DNA of 64,000 nucleotides. Source: Pseudomonas lini (GTDB lineage: Bacteria > Pseudomonadota > Gammaproteobacteria > Pseudomonadales > Pseudomonadaceae). Positions 46,174 to 54,429 of the stretch are shown piece after piece. The position numbers and the translations under genes were made by a program. The stretch covers positions 4,588,001-4,652,000 of the forward strand of contig NZ_OZ061318.1 of the NCBI RefSeq assembly GCF_964063345.1. The letters are read 5' to 3'. Position 1 is the first letter of the stretch, and each line of letters starts with the position of its first letter. Under the pieces are notes generated by a model, which did not search any database, was not told the DNA's origin, and saw only the letters and a program-made list of their open reading frames with translations.

Positions 46174-46515
46174 ATGCTGCCACCGATGCTCCCCTTGAGC
46201 GCCGTACCGATCACTTCACAGCAGGATCCGATTCGCCAGCGCCCGGATATTCCGCCCGTGGTGCCGGTGCAGGAAAGCTCCAACGAAAGCACCATCGACC
46301 TGCAAAAGCGCGATCCGGAAGAGGCAGGCCTGCAACTGCGCGAGGAACAGCGTCGGCAGCAGGAACGGGAACGGCGCCGTCGTGAGGCCGATGAAGATCC
46401 CGAAGAGCACCTGGCGATTCCCGGTAATGAGCTCAATGCTGACAACACCGTACCGGTGGTGCCGTTGATGGAGGATCAGCCACGTCAGGGATTGTGGGTC
46501 GATATTGAAATCTGA
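46174..46515 (+). CDS. Small Pro- and charge-rich conserved protein
   Basis: 113 aa, no hydrophobic segment. N-terminal Pro-rich part (MLPPMLPLSAVPITSQQ, RPDIPPVVPVQ), then a strongly charged helix QLREEQRRQQERERRRREAD that could form a coiled coil, and an acidic end. ACAGGAGAC lies 9 nt before ATG 46174. It resembles Pseudomonas proteins once mislabelled as aspartate-semialdehyde dehydrogenase; it has no enzyme features. Function unknown. Confidence 0.65.
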   Translation: MLPPMLPLSAVPITSQQDPIRQRPDIPPVVPVQESSNESTIDLQKRDPEEAGLQLREEQRRQQERERRRREADEDPEEHLAIPGNELNADNTVPVVPLMEDQPRQGLWVDIEI

Positions 46516-46619
46516 AGTGTCGGATGACTGGTAAGCGCCCGCGCCAGACCGCATTATTCGCGTAATCCTGTCGCCTTTACCGGCAGTTGAATTCATTTCC
46601 AAGCGATGCACTGAACGCC

Positions 46620-46781
46620 ATGAGCCAAGATGACAAGCTGATCGACCTCAACACCGAACGCGCCAAGCGGGTTCATGACCTTAATGAAAAGCGCCTGAAC
46701 GAAGTGCGCCAGGCGTTCGAGCAGGCGATGCCGTTGGGCAAAGCGAAGAAAAAGCCGAAGAACAAACCGAAAAAGCGTTGA
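46620..46781 (+). CDS. Small basic protein
   Basis: 53 aa beginning MSQDDKLIDLNTERAKRVHD and ending in a Lys-rich tail (KAKKKPKNKPKKR). ATG 46620 was chosen from its conserved-looking start; an extension to 46587 adds 11 residues. The helical body plus basic tail suggests nucleic-acid or ribosome contact, which is speculation. Confidence 0.6.
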   Translation: MSQDDKLIDLNTERAKRVHDLNEKRLNEVRQAFEQAMPLGKAKKKPKNKPKKR

Positions 46782-46925
46782 AACACCCTGCATCGGTTGA
46801 TGCAGGTCAGTTATTTCCCTTCCTTTTACGCCTGTCTCGGGCGGCATTGATCCCGGTCAATTTTCTCTCCTGCCCGATTGGTTAACTTAGCCCCATCGCA
46901 ACACGGCAAGTGCAGGAGGCTAGTC

Positions 46926-47036
46926 ATGTTTTTCGACAACGTGGTGATCGCCGGAGTGCTGACAGTCGGCCTCATGGTTCTGTTTTTTGCAGGGTTTGGA
47001 TTTTTTATCTGGAAGGATTCGCATAAGCGGAAATAA
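46926..47036 (+). CDS. 36-residue single-span membrane peptide
   Basis: ATG 46926 with a strong GCAGGAGGC site 6 nt upstream. The product is MFFDNVVIAGVLTVGLMVLF then FAGFGFFIWKDSHKRK: one membrane helix followed by a basic end, Nout-Cin by the positive-inside rule. The good ribosome site and a terminator 40 nt downstream make a real gene likely. Small peptides of this shape often attach to larger membrane complexes; no partner is evident. Confidence 0.65.
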   Translation: MFFDNVVIAGVLTVGLMVLFFAGFGFFIWKDSHKRK

Positions 47037-47076
47037 CCGTAGGTCTTTCTGGAGCAATGAGCACGCAAGGCATTTT

Positions 47077-47103
47077 GGGCGACTTCGGTCGCCCTTTTTT
47101 TTG
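47077..47103 (+). terminator. Terminator after the 36-residue gene
   Basis: GGGCGAC-TTCG-GTCGCCC with a UUCG-type tetraloop and eight T residues. Confidence 0.92.
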
Positions 47104-47135
47104 TCTGTAGTTTTCTATCAGAGTGCGCAGAACCA

Positions 47136-47227
47136 GTGTGGGAGCGAGCCTGCTCGCGATGACAGTGTCCGGCGCGATGAAAATGTTGACTGATTAGCCG
47201 CTATCGCGAGCAGGCTCGCTCCCACAG
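47136..47227. repeat. REPIN (GAGCGAGCCTGCTCGC type)
   Basis: GTGTGGGAGCGAGCCTGCTC and GAGCAGGCTCGCTCCCACAG bound a ~92-bp palindrome between convergent genes. Confidence 0.9.
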
Positions 47228-47260
47228 TCGATCGGTTGTGTAGCTAAAATTGCGGCAATA

Positions 47261-47294
47261 AAAAAGGCGCGAACCTCACGGAACGCGCCTTTTT
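47261..47294 (-). terminator. Terminator of the phosphate transporter gene
   Basis: AAAAAGGCGCG/CGCGCCTTTTT perfect arms with a 12-base loop, 14 bases beyond the stop codon on the minus strand. Confidence 0.9.
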
Positions 47295-47307
47295 CAGTAG
47301 CGGTGTA

Positions 47308-48783
47308 TCAGCTACCCAGTGCCTTCGACGCCAGCCAGAACAGGCCGGCCGACAGGGCCACGGTGGCGGGCAGGGTCAAGACCCAGGCCAGCAGGATGGT
47401 TCTGACGGTGCCGCCTTGCAGGCCGCTTTTGTTGGCGACCATGGTACCGGCCACGCCTGAAGACAGGACGTGGGTGGTGGAAACCGGCAGGCTGAAGATG
47501 TTGGCCAGACCGATCATGCACGCTGTGGTGATCTGCGCCGACATGCCTTGGGCATAGGTCATGCCTTGCTTGCCGATCTTCTCGCCAATGGTCAGTACCA
47601 CGCGTTTCCAGCCCACCATGGTACCCAGCCCCAGTGCCAGTGCGACCGCCAGAATCACCCAGAACGGGGCGTATTCGGTGGTGGTGGTCAGGTCTTTGCG
47701 CAGCTTGTCCAGGTCTGCCTTTTCACGGGCTGCGAGGCCAGGCAACTTACTGACTTTCTTCGCCGTGTCGTCCAGGCAGAGCAGGTAACGACGCACTTCA
47801 ATGCGGCTTTCCGACGGCAGCGAGTGGTAGTCGGCTACGCCTTTGAGAGTGTCTAGCAGGGCGGAGATGGTCGGCTCGGTCTGTTGCGGGTTGCAACGGA
47901 ATTTTTCTGGCAGATCACCTTCCACGCTTTTGCCCAAGGCCAGGAATTCACCCAGCGTATCGGCATTGCGCTTGTAGAACTGGCTCAGGTGCAGGGTCGC
48001 ATCGCGAGTCCGCTCGATCTGGTAGGTGGTGCTGTTCAGGTCGAGAACGAACTGCGCCGGCACGATACCGATCAGCACGAGCATGATCAGGCCGATACCT
48101 TTCTGGCCATCGTTCGAGCCGTGCACGAAGCTGACTGCCATCGCCGAAATCACCAGCACCAGACGGTTCCAGAACGGCGGGTGTTTCTTGTCGTCGATCT
48201 TGCGGCGCTGTTCCGGGGTCTTGTGCATCTTGGACAGCGGACGCCACCATTTAAGGCCGATCAGCACCAGGGCAGCGACCAGGAAGCCAGCCATCGGCGA
48301 GAACACCAGGGACGCACCGATATCGATCGCCTTCTGCCAGTTCACGCCATCGGCCAACGGAATATCGTTGATCAGGGCGTTGGCCAGGCCGACACCGAGG
48401 ATCGAACCAATCAGCGTGTGGGAGCTGGAGGCGGGGATACCGAAGTACCAAGTGCCCAGGTTCCAGGTGATGGCGGCGGCGAGCAACGAGAACACCATGG
48501 CCAGTCCGTGACCGGTGTTCACATTGATCAGCAGTTCTACCGGCAGCAAATGGACGATGGCATATGCCACGCCCACACCGCCCAGCAGCACGCCGAGGAA
48601 GTTGAACACACCGGAAAAGAACACCGCCAGATGAGGCGGCATGGCTTTGGTGTAGATAACAGTGGCCACCGCGTTTGCGGTGTCATGAAAGCCGTTGATG
48701 AACTCGAACGCGAGGACAAAGGCCAGGGCGAGCAAGAGGCTCACAAGCACCCAAGCATCCAGTCCGCTGAATAAATCGATCAT
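47308..48783 (-). CDS. Low-affinity inorganic phosphate transporter, Pit family
   Basis: 491 aa, about ten helices in two inverted halves. The PiT signature occurs twice: EFINGFHDTANAVATV near the N terminus and AVSFVHGSNDGQKGIG in the second half, with GIPASSSHTLIGSILG and LPVSTTHVLSSGVAGTM as the paired re-entrant motifs. The large cytoplasmic loop (about 190-370) is typical of bacterial PitA. It imports metal-phosphate using the proton gradient. Monocistronic; the 377-bp upstream gap contains three hairpins. Confidence 0.92.
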   Translation of the reverse strand: MIDLFSGLDAWVLVSLLLALAFVLAFEFINGFHDTANAVATVIYTKAMPPHLAVFFSGVFNFLGVLLGGVGVAYAIVHLLPVELLINVNTGHGLAMVFSLLAAAITWNLGTWYFGIPASSSHTLIGSILGVGLANALINDIPLADGVNWQKAIDIGASLVFSPMAGFLVAALVLIGLKWWRPLSKMHKTPEQRRKIDDKKHPPFWNRLVLVISAMAVSFVHGSNDGQKGIGLIMLVLIGIVPAQFVLDLNSTTYQIERTRDATLHLSQFYKRNADTLGEFLALGKSVEGDLPEKFRCNPQQTEPTISALLDTLKGVADYHSLPSESRIEVRRYLLCLDDTAKKVSKLPGLAAREKADLDKLRKDLTTTTEYAPFWVILAVALALGLGTMVGWKRVVLTIGEKIGKQGMTYAQGMSAQITTACMIGLANIFSLPVSTTHVLSSGVAGTMVANKSGLQGGTVRTILLAWVLTLPATVALSAGLFWLASKALGS

Positions 48784-49040
48784 GAAGGTTTTCTGACCCG
48801 GTCGTAAGGGGGCGCGATTATGCCAGAAAAGACTGCAAATCGATGCACTTGCTGCTCATCGGTAACATTCTTCAACGAATTAATTTGTGGCAATCCCCCG
48901 CGCCCCAGGTTTTTTCGGGGTTCTACAAGTCATTGAATTTACTTGGAAAGGCCGCAGCCACAAGGGTTTCTCCCGTCGGGGCGAGAGGCTTGAACGCTTG
49001 TGTGAAATATCTGAGAAAAGGGTCAGACAGGAGCCATTTG

Positions 49041-49123
49041 CCTCATCCAACGGATGAGGGGGACCGCTGCCCGCTTGTAGCGGGCGCGAAAAGCATCATC
49101 GACACAACCCGCTTTTAACGGGT
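49041..49123. other. Three consecutive GC-rich hairpins upstream of the Pit gene
   Basis: CCTCATCC-AAC-GGATGAGG (49041-49059), GCCCGCT-TGT-AGCGGGC (49069-49085) and ACCCG-CTTTTAA-CGGGT (49107-49123) follow one another. No T tract follows the first two. They could be structured leader RNA for the Pit gene, a small RNA, or a termination zone for the 66-aa gene. No known RNA family was recognised. Confidence 0.4.
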
Positions 49124-49160
49124 GCAGACGCAGGCTCTTGAAAGGATCAGGCCGAGGCGG

Positions 49161-49361
49161 TCATGGCTCTTCGGCTTTGAGTTCCTTTTCCATCTTCTGC
49201 AATTCCTGGGAGAAGGCCTGGTCCTGAACGGTGGCGCGTTTACGCCAGGGTTTGCGTTCGGGTTCGGGCTGAGCGGCGTAGGTGGTGACTTCCCCGCCGT
49301 AAACTTCCTTGTAACGTTGTTCCTGGCGCTCAAGTTCCGCGCGCAGTTCGTCTTTCGTCAC
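49161..49361 (-). CDS. Small charged helical protein
   Basis: 66 aa from GTG 49361 (AGGT 7 nt upstream): [20 protein letters not shown], then [18 protein letters not shown] and a C-terminal acidic helix [15 protein letters not shown]. The frame is open to 49472 but the added sequence looks non-coding. Soluble, probably coiled-coil; function unknown. It belongs to the group of tiny conserved genes lying between rapA and pcaR. Confidence 0.6.
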   Translation of the reverse strand: MTKDELRAELERQEQRYKEVYGGEVTTYAAQPEPERKPWRKRATVQDQAFSQELQKMEKELKAEEP

Positions 49362-49892
49362 AGTGCTACCTGATTGAGTTGAGATTAATTCTGGTGAAAC
49401 GCGCTGCATCGATTTATTGACCACGCTCGTTGAAGGGACAATGCCTGACACGGCATCGTTCCCTCGGAGCAATCAATTCGTCCTTGTTGCAGGCGGCCAC
49501 GGCACCAGAGAAAAACAGCTGACGTAGCATCAGTCTCCTGTTTCAGCGAGCGCGTTGGCGGTGCATATGAAATGAGCGTCAGGCGCTTGCTGCGGACAGC
49601 GGCAATGGATATTGCGCTGCCGGTTGGCAGAATCGGCACGTAAAAAACCGCTCGCCACTGAGATGCATTATAGCGGTCGATCCGAAGAACACTATCTCTT
49701 GAGAGTTAAAAGTAGTTCCTCGTGTGTGATTGTTTTGTTACTCGCAAACTTTTACTGGTAACTACGGTGCAGGTGATGCCAGTTACAGTGCTGACTTTCT
49801 GGCGCCATTAAGCCGAATGAATTAGTACACCTGTGCTTCTTTAAAGTAGTGACCAAAAATAACAATCGTATTGCATGAGGAGTGAAAGCAGT
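49362..49892. other. Gap of about 530 bases without recognised features
   Basis: Both strands were read; short frames exist but none has a ribosome site and protein-like composition together. The segment 49660-49880 is AT-richer than its surroundings and probably carries promoter sequence for pcaR. No repeat of the REP family is present. Confidence 0.5.
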
Positions 49893-50009
49893 ATGGCTCA
49901 CCCTAAGCAACCATCGATTGCGATTATCGGCCTGCGGTTCGATAATCGCCCAATCTTGGTGGCCGGTGGCTTGTGTGTCAGACCGGGAGCCGCTTGTAAT
50001 AGTCGCTGA
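49893..50009 (+). CDS. Possible 38-residue upstream peptide of pcaR
   Basis: ATG 49893 has GAGGAG 9-10 nt upstream and reads MAHPKQPSIAIIGLRFDNRP, ILVAGGLCVRPGAACNSR, then TGA, 21 nt before the pcaR start. It spans the palindromic PcaR-like site 49920-49949, so it may be an accidental frame. If real it would be a leader peptide. No homologue is recalled. Confidence 0.3.
   Translation: MAHPKQPSIAIIGLRFDNRPILVAGGLCVRPGAACNSR
49920..49949. promoter_or_regulatory. PcaR-like site upstream of pcaR
   Basis: GCGATTATCG (49920-49929) and CGATAATCGC (49940-49949) are perfect 10-bp arms. The right arm is part of GTTCGATAATCGC, the motif reported for PcaR binding in P. putida. It lies 81-111 nt before the pcaR start, consistent with autoregulation. 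Confidence 0.7.
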
Positions 50010-50030
50010 TCCGTGTGGGAAACAACTGAT

Positions 50031-50873
50031 ATGAACGATCAAATGCGCAATTCCTTCGCTTCAGTGGCACCGCCGATCGTTGCCTCGCCCGCCAAGCGAA
50101 TCCAGGCCCTGACCGGTGACCCGGATTTCATGACCTCCCTGGCCCGTGGTCTGGCGGTGGTGCAAGCGTTCCAGGAGCGCAAGCGGCACCTGACCATTGC
50201 GCAGATCAGCCATCGCACGGAAATTCCCCGCGCCGCAGTGCGACGTTGCCTGCATACCCTGATAAAGCTCGGCTACGCCACCACCGACGGACGTACCTAT
50301 TCGCTGCTGCCCAAAGTACTGACCCTGGGCCATGCCTATTTGTCGTCGACGCCATTGGCGGTTTCTGCCCAGCCGTACCTGGACCGCATGAGCGAGCAAC
50401 TGCATGAGGCCTGCAACATGGCCACGCTGGAAGGCGATGACATTTTGTACATTGCGCGCTCGGCGACCACCCAGCGACTGATTTCCGTAGACCTCTCGGT
50501 GGGTGGACGTTTACCGGCCTATTGCACGTCCATGGGCAGGATTCTTCTCGCCGCGCTGGACGACACGTCACTGCGCGAATATCTCGACCATGCAGAGCTG
50601 CAAGCCAAGACCAGTCGCACGTTGCATACCCCCGAGGCGTTGCTCGAATGCCTGCAAGAGGTACGGCAACAAGGCTGGTGCATCGTTGATCAGGAACTGG
50701 AGCAGGGCCTGCGCTCGATTGCCGTTCCGGTGTACGACGCTTCCGGGCAAGTGGTGGCGGCGTTAAACGTCAGCACCCACGCCGGCCGGGTCAGTCGCAG
50801 CGAGCTGGAACAGCGTTTCCTGCCCGGTCTGCTAAGCGCCAGTCGTGACCTGAGCGCGCAACTCTTCGCCTAA
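50031..50873 (+). CDS. pcaR: IclR-family regulator of the beta-ketoadipate pathway, PcaR
   Basis: 280 aa. An IclR-type winged helix (DFMTSLARGLAVVQAFQE, LTIAQISHRTEIPRAAVRRC, LIKLGYATTDGRTYSL) precedes the GAF-like effector domain (LYIARSATTQRLISVDLSVG, YCTSMGRILLAALDD). PcaR responds to beta-ketoadipate and activates pca genes. ATG 50031 follows GGGAAA; MW... at 50013 is less likely. The gene opens the cluster and its operator-like motif recurs before pcaK, pcaI and the porin, supporting the assignment. Confidence 0.93.
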   Translation: MNDQMRNSFASVAPPIVASPAKRIQALTGDPDFMTSLARGLAVVQAFQERKRHLTIAQISHRTEIPRAAVRRCLHTLIKLGYATTDGRTYSLLPKVLTLGHAYLSSTPLAVSAQPYLDRMSEQLHEACNMATLEGDDILYIARSATTQRLISVDLSVGGRLPAYCTSMGRILLAALDDTSLREYLDHAELQAKTSRTLHTPEALLECLQEVRQQGWCIVDQELEQGLRSIAVPVYDASGQVVAALNVSTHAGRVSRSELEQRFLPGLLSASRDLSAQLFA

Positions 50874-50877
50874 GCTG

Positions 50878-50909
50878 TTCGATAAACGCACAGAGTCGCG
50901 TTTATCGAA
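50878..50909. promoter_or_regulatory. PcaR-like operator upstream of pcaK
   Basis: Perfect inverted repeat: TTCGATAAACGC (50878-50889), 8-base spacer, GCGTTTATCGAA (50898-50909). A TTGACG hexamer, possible -35, begins at 50910. The remaining 245 bases to pcaK include a 26-codon frame (51001-51081) with little support. Confidence 0.8.
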
Positions 50910-51160
50910 TTGACGCTCTTTCCCTTGGATCATTAATGTCGCGGCAGCGTCATCCGGCACTGTTGGCCTTCAGTCAGCCGCCGGATCCGCCCCAATAATA
51001 ATGAGAAGAGGCATCGTCATGCGCACGTTTCCCGACTGTCGCTGTTCCCACCGGTTTAGCTGCCGAAACCGGAACGCCTGATCCCGACCTCCTTTTCCAG
51101 TGACCGCGTCAGCCCTGACTGGCACTTGTTCGACTGCGTTCTTTGCGTGGAATAAAAATA

Positions 51161-52507
51161 ATGAACCAGCCTCAGTCTGCCGTAGGAAACTGCCTCGACG
51201 TGCAGTCCTTCATCAACGCTCAACCCATTTCGCGCTACCAATGGCGGGTGGTGATTCTATGTTTCCTGATTGTTTTCCTCGATGGCCTCGACACCGCGGC
51301 CATGGGTTTTATCGCGCCTGCACTGTCCCAGGACTGGGGCATCGATCGCGCCAGTCTCGGCCCGGTGATGAGTGCGGCGTTGATCGGCATGGTCTTCGGC
51401 GCCTTGGGTTCCGGCCCTTTGGCTGACCGCTTCGGACGAAAAGTCGTACTGGTGGGCGCGGTGCTGTTGTTCGGCGCTTTCAGCCTGGCGTCGGCCTACA
51501 GCACCAACGTCGATCAGCTGCTGGTACTGCGTTTCCTCACCGGCCTGGGCCTGGGTGCCGGCATGCCGAATGCCACCACGCTGCTGTCCGAATACACCCC
51601 GGAGCGCAAGAAATCCCTGCTGGTGACCAGCATGTTTTGTGGCTTCAACCTTGGCATGGCCGGGGGCGGATTCATCTCGGCCAAACTGATCCCGGCCTTC
51701 GGCTGGCACAGTCTGTTGATGATCGGCGGGGTTCTGCCGTTGATCCTCGCCGTCGTCTTGCTGTTCTGGTTGCCGGAATCGGCACGCTATCTGGTGGTGC
51801 GCAATCGCGGCACGGACAAAGTGCGCAAGGCCCTGGCGCCGATCGACCCGACGGTGGTGGCCCAGGCTTCGAGCTTCAGCGTGCCGGAACAGAAAACCGT
51901 GAAGGCGCGCAATGTGTTTGCGGTGATCTTCTCCGGCACTTACAGCACCGGCACGTTGTTGCTGTGGCTGACGTACTTCATGGGCCTGGTGATCGTTTAC
52001 CTGCTGACCAGTTGGCTGCCGACGCTGATGCGCGACAGCGGCGCGAGCATGGAGCAGGCCGCATTCATTGGTGCGCTGTTCCAGTTCGGTGGGGTGTTGA
52101 GCGCAGTGGGTGTGGGCTGGGCGATGGACCGGTTCAATCCGCACAAGGTCATCGGCATTTTCTACTTGTTCGCCGGGGTGTTTGCCTACGCGGTAGGGCA
52201 GAGCCTGGGCAACATCACATTGCTGGCGACCTTGGTACTGGTGGCCGGGATGTGTGTCAACGGCGCGCAATCGGCGATGCCGTCGCTGGCGGCGCGGTTC
52301 TACCCGACTCAAGGGCGGGCGACCGGTGTGTCGTGGATGCTCGGGATTGGCCGCTTCGGCGCGATCCTCGGTGCATGGATGGGCGCAACGTTGCTGGGTC
52401 TGGGCTGGAATTTCGAACAGGTGCTGACGGCGCTGGTGATTCCGGCTGCGTTGGCGACTACTGCGGTGGTGATCAAGGGCATGGTCAGCCATGCAGATGC
52501 GACCTGA
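51161..52507 (+). CDS. pcaK: 4-hydroxybenzoate/protocatechuate MFS transporter PcaK
   Basis: 448 aa, twelve helices, aromatic acid:H+ symporter family. Helix 1 holds the family motif FLDGLDTAAMGFIAPAL (DGxD), the loop 2-3 motif is GPLADRFGRKVVLVG, and FWLPESARYLVVR follows helix 6. PcaK imports 4-hydroxybenzoate and protocatechuate and in P. putida also serves chemotaxis. ATG 51161 was chosen; the frame is open to 51143. It is preceded by a PcaR-like palindrome. Confidence 0.92.
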   Translation: MNQPQSAVGNCLDVQSFINAQPISRYQWRVVILCFLIVFLDGLDTAAMGFIAPALSQDWGIDRASLGPVMSAALIGMVFGALGSGPLADRFGRKVVLVGAVLLFGAFSLASAYSTNVDQLLVLRFLTGLGLGAGMPNATTLLSEYTPERKKSLLVTSMFCGFNLGMAGGGFISAKLIPAFGWHSLLMIGGVLPLILAVVLLFWLPESARYLVVRNRGTDKVRKALAPIDPTVVAQASSFSVPEQKTVKARNVFAVIFSGTYSTGTLLLWLTYFMGLVIVYLLTSWLPTLMRDSGASMEQAAFIGALFQFGGVLSAVGVGWAMDRFNPHKVIGIFYLFAGVFAYAVGQSLGNITLLATLVLVAGMCVNGAQSAMPSLAARFYPTQGRATGVSWMLGIGRFGAILGAWMGATLLGLGWNFEQVLTALVIPAALATTAVVIKGMVSHADAT

Positions 52508-52537
52508 GGACGGATTTCAGATTCTTTAGCGAGTCTG

Positions 52538-52627
52538 ATGGCCTCTTCGCGGGCAAGTCGGATCGCCGCACCGCCGCTCCCACAAGGATTGCGCATCAAC
52601 CTGTGGGAGCGGGCTTGCCCGCGATGC
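52538..52627. repeat. REPIN with a variant left arm
   Basis: The left arm TTCGCGGGCAAGTCGGATCG continues CCGCACCGCCGCTCCCACA, about 16 bases longer than the usual REP, and the right arm is standard (CTGTGGGAGCGGGCTTGCCC). It lies between pcaK and the pcaI operator. Confidence 0.8.
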
Positions 52628-52658
52628 TTTTAGGGATCGGTAGGGAGACAACAATCTG

Positions 52659-52690
52659 TTCGATAAACGAACACTCAGTCGATTATCGGA
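52659..52690. promoter_or_regulatory. PcaR-like operator upstream of pcaI
   Basis: TTCGATAAACGA (52659-52670), 8-base spacer, TCGATTATCGGA (52679-52690): the same 12-8-12 geometry as the pcaK site with two mismatches between the arms. It is 103 nt before the pcaI start. Confidence 0.78.
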
Positions 52691-52792
52691 TTGTTTGGCG
52701 TTTTCCAGGGGCTTACTCTTCAGTCATTCCGGCGCTGAACCTCGCGCCTTTTTCTACCACTGTCGGTTCATAACAAAACGGGAGCCTGCCCC

Positions 52793-53650
52793 ATGGCTGA
52801 AATCCTTTCGCTGCATGACGCGGTAAAGCAGTTCGTCAACGACGGCGATACCGTCGCGCTCGAAGGCTTTACTCACCTGATTCCTACGGCGGCCGGTCAT
52901 GAAATCATCCGTCAGGGCAAGAAAGATCTGACCCTGGTGCGGATGACGCCCGACTTGATCTATGACCAGTTGATTGGTGCCGGTTGTGCTCGCAAGCTGA
53001 TTTTCTCCTGGGGCGGTAACCCAGGCGTGGGCTCGCTGCACCGTCTGCGTGACGCGGTCGAAAGGCAGTGGCCGCATGCGCTGGAAATCGAAGAACACAG
53101 CCACGCTGACCTGGCCAATGCCTACGTCGCGGGCGCTTCGGGCTTACCGTTCGCGGTGCTGCGTGCCTACGCCGGCTCCGACCTGCCAAAGGTCAACCCG
53201 CTGATCAAAACCGTCACGTGCCCGTTCACCGGCGAAGTGCTGGCGGCGGTGCCGTCGGTGCGCCCGGACATCACTGTGATTCACGCGCAGAAAGCCGATC
53301 GCAAAGGCAACGTACTGCTCTGGGGCATTCTCGGCGTGCAGAAAGAAGCGGCGCTGGCCGCCAAGCGCTGCATCGTCACTGTTGAAGAAATCGTCGACGA
53401 CCTCAACGCACCGATGAACGCTTGCGTGCTGCCGACCTGGGCCTTGAGCGCGGTCTGCCATGTACCGGGTGGCGCGCATCCGTCCTACGCCCACGGTTAC
53501 ACCGAACGGGACAATCGCTTCTATCAAGCCTGGGACCCGATTGCCCGCGACCGTGAAACCTTCACCGCGTGGATCAACGAGTACATCCACGGTAGCGCTG
53601 ACTTCAGCGAGTTCCAGGCCAAACTGGCCGCCGCTTCGGAGGCCAAGTAA
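52793..53650 (+). CDS. pcaI: 3-oxoadipate CoA-transferase subunit A
   Basis: 285 aa. Together with PcaJ it moves CoA from succinyl-CoA to beta-ketoadipate. The subunit A pattern of family I CoA-transferases is present: ALEGFTHLIPTAAGHEIIRQ, LIGAGCARKLIFSWGGNPG (the G-G-N-P glycine loop) and ADRKGNVLLWGILGVQKEAA. The length is larger than the 231-aa P. putida PcaI and matches the longer CatI/GctA-like form, so the subtype could be CatI-like. Its stop overlaps the pcaJ start (TAATG). Confidence 0.9.
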   Translation: MAEILSLHDAVKQFVNDGDTVALEGFTHLIPTAAGHEIIRQGKKDLTLVRMTPDLIYDQLIGAGCARKLIFSWGGNPGVGSLHRLRDAVERQWPHALEIEEHSHADLANAYVAGASGLPFAVLRAYAGSDLPKVNPLIKTVTCPFTGEVLAAVPSVRPDITVIHAQKADRKGNVLLWGILGVQKEAALAAKRCIVTVEEIVDDLNAPMNACVLPTWALSAVCHVPGGAHPSYAHGYTERDNRFYQAWDPIARDRETFTAWINEYIHGSADFSEFQAKLAAASEAK

Positions 53651-54429
53651 TGACTTACACCACCAATGAAATGATGACCGTCGCCGCCGCCCGCCGTCTG
53701 AAAAACGGTTCGGTGTGCTTCGTCGGCATCGGCCTGCCGTCGAAAGCCGCCAACCTGGCACGTCTGACTTCCTCGCCAGATGTAGTCCTGATCTATGAAT
53801 CGGGTCCGATCGGTGCCAAGCCCAGCGTACTGCCGCTGTCGATCGGTGACGGTGAACTGGCGGAAACCGCCGACACTGTCGTCCCGACCGGTGAGATTTT
53901 TCGCTACTGGTTGCAGGGCGGGCGCATCGACGTCGGTTTTCTCGGCGCCGCGCAAGTCGACCGCTTCGGCAACATCAACACCACGGTGGTGGGCGACTAC
54001 CATCAGCCGAAAGTTCGCCTGCCGGGTGCCGGTGGCGCGCCGGAGATCGCCGGTTCCGCCAAGAGTGTGCTGATCATCCTCAAGCAGTCGGCGCGTTCCT
54101 TTGTCGACAAACTCGACTTCATCACCTCGGTCGGTCATGGCGAAGGCGGTGATTCGCGTAAGCGTCTCGGCCTGCCGGGTGCCGGTCCCGTCGGCATCAT
54201 TACCGACCTGTGCATCATGGAGCCCGAAGCGGATACCCATGAATTCGTGGTCACCGCGCTGCACCCAGGCGTGACTCGCGAGCAAGTGATTGCCGCCACC
54301 GGTTGGGCGATTCGCTTCGCTGATCAGGTAGAAAACACTGCCGAGCCAACCGATGTCGAGCTGACCGCACTGCGCGATCTGGAAGCCCGCACCGCTGCGG
54401 CCCACGGCCAAGCACCCGGAGAAGCCTGA
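53650..54429 (+). CDS. pcaJ: 3-oxoadipate CoA-transferase subunit B
   Basis: 259 aa. Subunit B carries the catalytic glutamate, here in VLIYESGPIGAKP (Glu at about residue 50), followed by the GxGG-like stretch LPGAGGAPEIAGSAK. It is of the CatJ-like length class, like its partner. Overlaps pcaI by one base and pcaF by one base (TGATG), so the three are translationally coupled. Confidence 0.92.
   Translation: MTYTTNEMMTVAAARRLKNGSVCFVGIGLPSKAANLARLTSSPDVVLIYESGPIGAKPSVLPLSIGDGELAETADTVVPTGEIFRYWLQGGRIDVGFLGAAQVDRFGNINTTVVGDYHQPKVRLPGAGGAPEIAGSAKSVLIILKQSARSFVDKLDFITSVGHGEGGDSRKRLGLPGAGPVGIITDLCIMEPEADTHEFVVTALHPGVTREQVIAATGWAIRFADQVENTAEPTDVELTALRDLEARTAAAHGQAPGEA

Noticed and set aside
51001..51081. 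26-codon frame in the pcaK leader, MRRGIVMRTFPDCRCSHRFS start
   Set aside because: No convincing ribosome site and odd composition; chance occurrence is likely.
51257..52492. 411-codon minus-strand frame opposite pcaK
   Set aside because: Gln/His/Arg-rich shadow of a twelve-helix transporter gene.
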